From: Pararoseburia sp963661325
Lineage (GTDB): Bacteria; Bacillota; Clostridia; Lachnospirales; Lachnospiraceae
Direction: 5' to 3'
NCBI GenBank assembly: GCA_963661325.1
Contig: CAVLBP010000119.1
Span: 1-6,798 of the forward strand
DNA length: 6,798 nucleotides
Each line of letters starts with the position of its first letter. The stretch's first letter is position 1. Shown here one piece after another: positions 5,190-6,798 of this stretch. The position numbers and the translations under genes are program-made. Under the pieces are notes generated by a model. The model was not told the DNA's origin, made no database searches, and saw only the letters and a program-made list of their open reading frames with translations.

Positions 5190-6017
5190 ATGCATAAGAT
5201 CAAAAAACCATGTGGTTTTCACTGTATCAAGATGAAAGATATCGGCGTGTCCTTTGGCGATCAGGTCGTGTTGGAGCATATCAATCTGCATATTCACTGT
5301 GGCAGCCTGACGGCGCTCATCGGACGAAATGGTGCGGGAAAGTCTACCCTGCTCAAGGCAATCTTGGGAGACATTCCGCACACGGGAAGTATTACTTTTT
5401 CCGATACCGAAAATGGAAAAATTAAAAAAATGAAGATCGGTTATGTGCCGCAGTCTTTGAACTTGGAACCAAATACACCTATGAATGTCTATGACCTGAT
5501 CACGAGTTTCCGCTATGATTATCCGGTCTTTTTGAAGAACAAAAAGTTATATCATGAGATCAAGGAAGCCCTGGCGGAGTTTGAGGCAGACCATCTGATC
5601 GACCAGCCGATCGGCAAACTTTCCGGTGGAGAATTGCAGCGTGTCTTATTATCACTTGCTGTCATGGACGAGCCAAACCTTTTGCTTTTGGATGAGCCGG
5701 TGTCCGGAATTGACAAAAACGGTATGGATCTTTTTTATGAAAAGATGGATTATCTGCGCAAAAATTACGATATGGCGATCATCATTATCTCACACGATTT
5801 GGACTATGTGGCAAAGTATGCCGATAAGGTCGTTCTGATTGATAAGACCGTCACGGCAGACGGCAACCCAAAGGAAGTCTACGAAAGCCAGGCATTCCAT
5901 CGTGTCTTTGGTGATGCGACCTATGCCTATGGCAACAATGTAGGTCATGTGCGCAAGGTGGAAGCGAAAGAAGCCCCTTATGAGGCTGGCTATAAAGGAA
6001 AGAAGGAGGAAGCATGA
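5190..6017 (+). CDS. Metal ABC transporter ATP-binding protein (ZnuC-like)
   Basis: This is the cytoplasmic ATPase that powers metal import through the neighbouring permease. The motifs in order are Walker A GRNGAGKST (45-53), Q-loop Gln88 (YVPQS), ABC signature LSGGELQ (144-150), Walker B LLLLDEP (164-170), D-loop SGID (172-175) and switch His202 (IISHD). The length of 275 aa is slightly above the ~250 typical, owing to a short N-terminal extension and a charged C-terminal tail. The N-terminus has a Cys/His cluster (PCGFHC, 7-12), and HIHC follows at 34-37; these could bind metal. TAGGAGAT, overlapping the stop of the preceding gene, provides AGGAG 9 bases before ATG 5190. The 3' end overlaps the permease start. 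Confidence 0.93.
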   Translation: MHKIKKPCGFHCIKMKDIGVSFGDQVVLEHINLHIHCGSLTALIGRNGAGKSTLLKAILGDIPHTGSITFSDTENGKIKKMKIGYVPQSLNLEPNTPMNVYDLITSFRYDYPVFLKNKKLYHEIKEALAEFEADHLIDQPIGKLSGGELQRVLLSLAVMDEPNLLLLDEPVSGIDKNGMDLFYEKMDYLRKNYDMAIIIISHDLDYVAKYADKVVLIDKTVTADGNPKEVYESQAFHRVFGDATYAYGNNVGHVRKVEAKEAPYEAGYKGKKEEA

Positions 6018-6798
6018 TGACAGGTTATTTTACAGAATTATTCCAATATGATTTTATGCGTCGTGCCTTTCTTGCCATCCTGATCATCACGCCGCTTTTA
6101 GGCATCTTGGGCACTATGATCGTCCATAAGAAGATGGCATATTTTTCGGATGCATTGGGACACTCCGCCCTGACCGGTATTGCGATCGGTGTGGTCTGCG
6201 GTATCAGCGACACCAATCTGTCCATGGTGCTGTTTGCCATTGTATTTGCCTTTCTTTTAAATCAGATCAACCGAAAAAATCTGGCAGCGACCGATACCAT
6301 TATTTCTGTTTTTGCCAGCTGCAGTACGGCGATCGGTCTGGCGATCTTATCCAAGGGGGGCAATTTTAGCAAGTATTCCGCTATTTTGGTGGGGGATATC
6401 CTGAGCATTTCCACGCGGGAGATCATCTATCTGATCCTTATTTTTGCGGTGACACTGATATTCTGGTGCTTTGCCATCAACAAGTTAAATGCCATCAGCA
6501 TCCATGCGTCCTTGGCAAAGAGCCGCAATATCTCCGTTCGCCTGGTGGAGGATATCTTTGCCATTATCATTGCCCTTATTGTGACATTGTCGATCAAGTG
6601 GATCGGCATTCTGCTCATCAATGCGCTTTTGATCCTGCCTGCGGCATCCAGCCGGAATATATCGGAAAACATGCAGGAATATCACCTCTATGCCGTGATC
6701 TTTAGTCTCTTTTCCGGGATCGTGGGATTGGTCATTTCTTATTTTACCAATGTGGCGACCGGACCTATGATCGTGATCGTGGCATCCGTGATCTATTT
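6017..6798 (+). CDS. Metal ABC transporter permease (ZnuB-like, ABC-3 family), 3' end cut by the window
   Basis: This is the membrane channel of the importer. The frame stays open to the window edge, giving 260 residues of a family usually about 260-290 aa, so only a short C-terminus is missing. Seven to eight hydrophobic segments are visible (about 17-36, 46-62, 67-83, 94-112, 136-154, 178-208, 224-242 and 250-260). ABC-3 hallmarks are HKKMAYFSDALGHSALTG (37-54, including His49), INALLILPAASSRN (201-214) and ATGPMIVIVA near the end. Two adjacent ATGs are possible. The one at 6017 is 7 bases after AAGGAGG (6003-6009). The one at 6014 makes a four-base ATGA overlap with the ATPase stop but is only 4 bases from the ribosome site. 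Either way, translation is coupled to the ATPase gene. Confidence 0.92.
   Translation, partial: MTGYFTELFQYDFMRRAFLAILIITPLLGILGTMIVHKKMAYFSDALGHSALTGIAIGVVCGISDTNLSMVLFAIVFAFLLNQINRKNLAATDTIISVFASCSTAIGLAILSKGGNFSKYSAILVGDILSISTREIIYLILIFAVTLIFWCFAINKLNAISIHASLAKSRNISVRLVEDIFAIIIALIVTLSIKWIGILLINALLILPAASSRNISENMQEYHLYAVIFSLFSGIVGLVISYFTNVATGPMIVIVASVIY

Noticed and set aside
1..6798. CRISPR arrays, insertion sequences, tRNA genes, attachment sites
   Set aside because: No repeat-spacer pattern, transposase, terminal repeats or cloverleaf sequence was found; the window is compact housekeeping coding sequence.

Overview
The window looks like a chromosomal piece of a low-to-mid GC Firmicute of class Clostridia, most likely Lachnospiraceae. 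This rests on the gene order tig-clpP-clpX-engB, strong AAGGAGG-type ribosome sites, a sigma-A-type promoter, and the sequence style of the metal transporter proteins (the CLHDYQLTP motif in the binding protein and a Cys/His-rich N-terminus on the ATPase). The genus cannot be fixed from the sequence alone. All seven genes lie on the + strand.

Region by region. Positions 1-131 hold no complete gene, but an intrinsic terminator (about 74-116) closes whatever lies upstream. A good promoter with an extended -10 follows (132-160). The roughly 95-base leader after it contains a perfect 10-1-10 palindrome (196-216) and a possible ten-codon leader ORF (229-261) that abuts tig. Next come trigger factor (tig, 262-1668), the ClpP peptidase (1706-2290), an imperfect hairpin in the 67-base clpP-clpX gap, the ClpX unfoldase (2358-3692) and the ribosome-assembly GTPase EngB/YsxC (3692-4291). 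The last third is a metal ABC importer of the ZnuABC/TroABC type: binding protein (4275-5177), ATPase (5190-6017) and permease (6017 to the window edge, truncated).

How the genes work together. The first half is a protein-quality block: trigger factor meets nascent chains at the ribosome, ClpXP degrades tagged or damaged proteins, and EngB helps assemble the large ribosomal subunit. No terminator separates these genes, and clpX/engB overlap by 1 base, so co-transcription from the promoter at 132-160 is likely. The importer starts inside engB (17-base overlap) and so appears to be part of the same transcript, perhaps helped by a weak internal promoter near 4240. The lon gene, often found between clpX and engB in related genomes, is absent here.

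I saw no clearly new system. The points most worth a second look are a Gln in place of a metal-ligand His in the binding protein, the Cys/His N-terminus of the ATPase, the coupling of a metal importer to the Clp operon, the palindromic leader of tig, and the histone-like lysine-rich tail of trigger factor.
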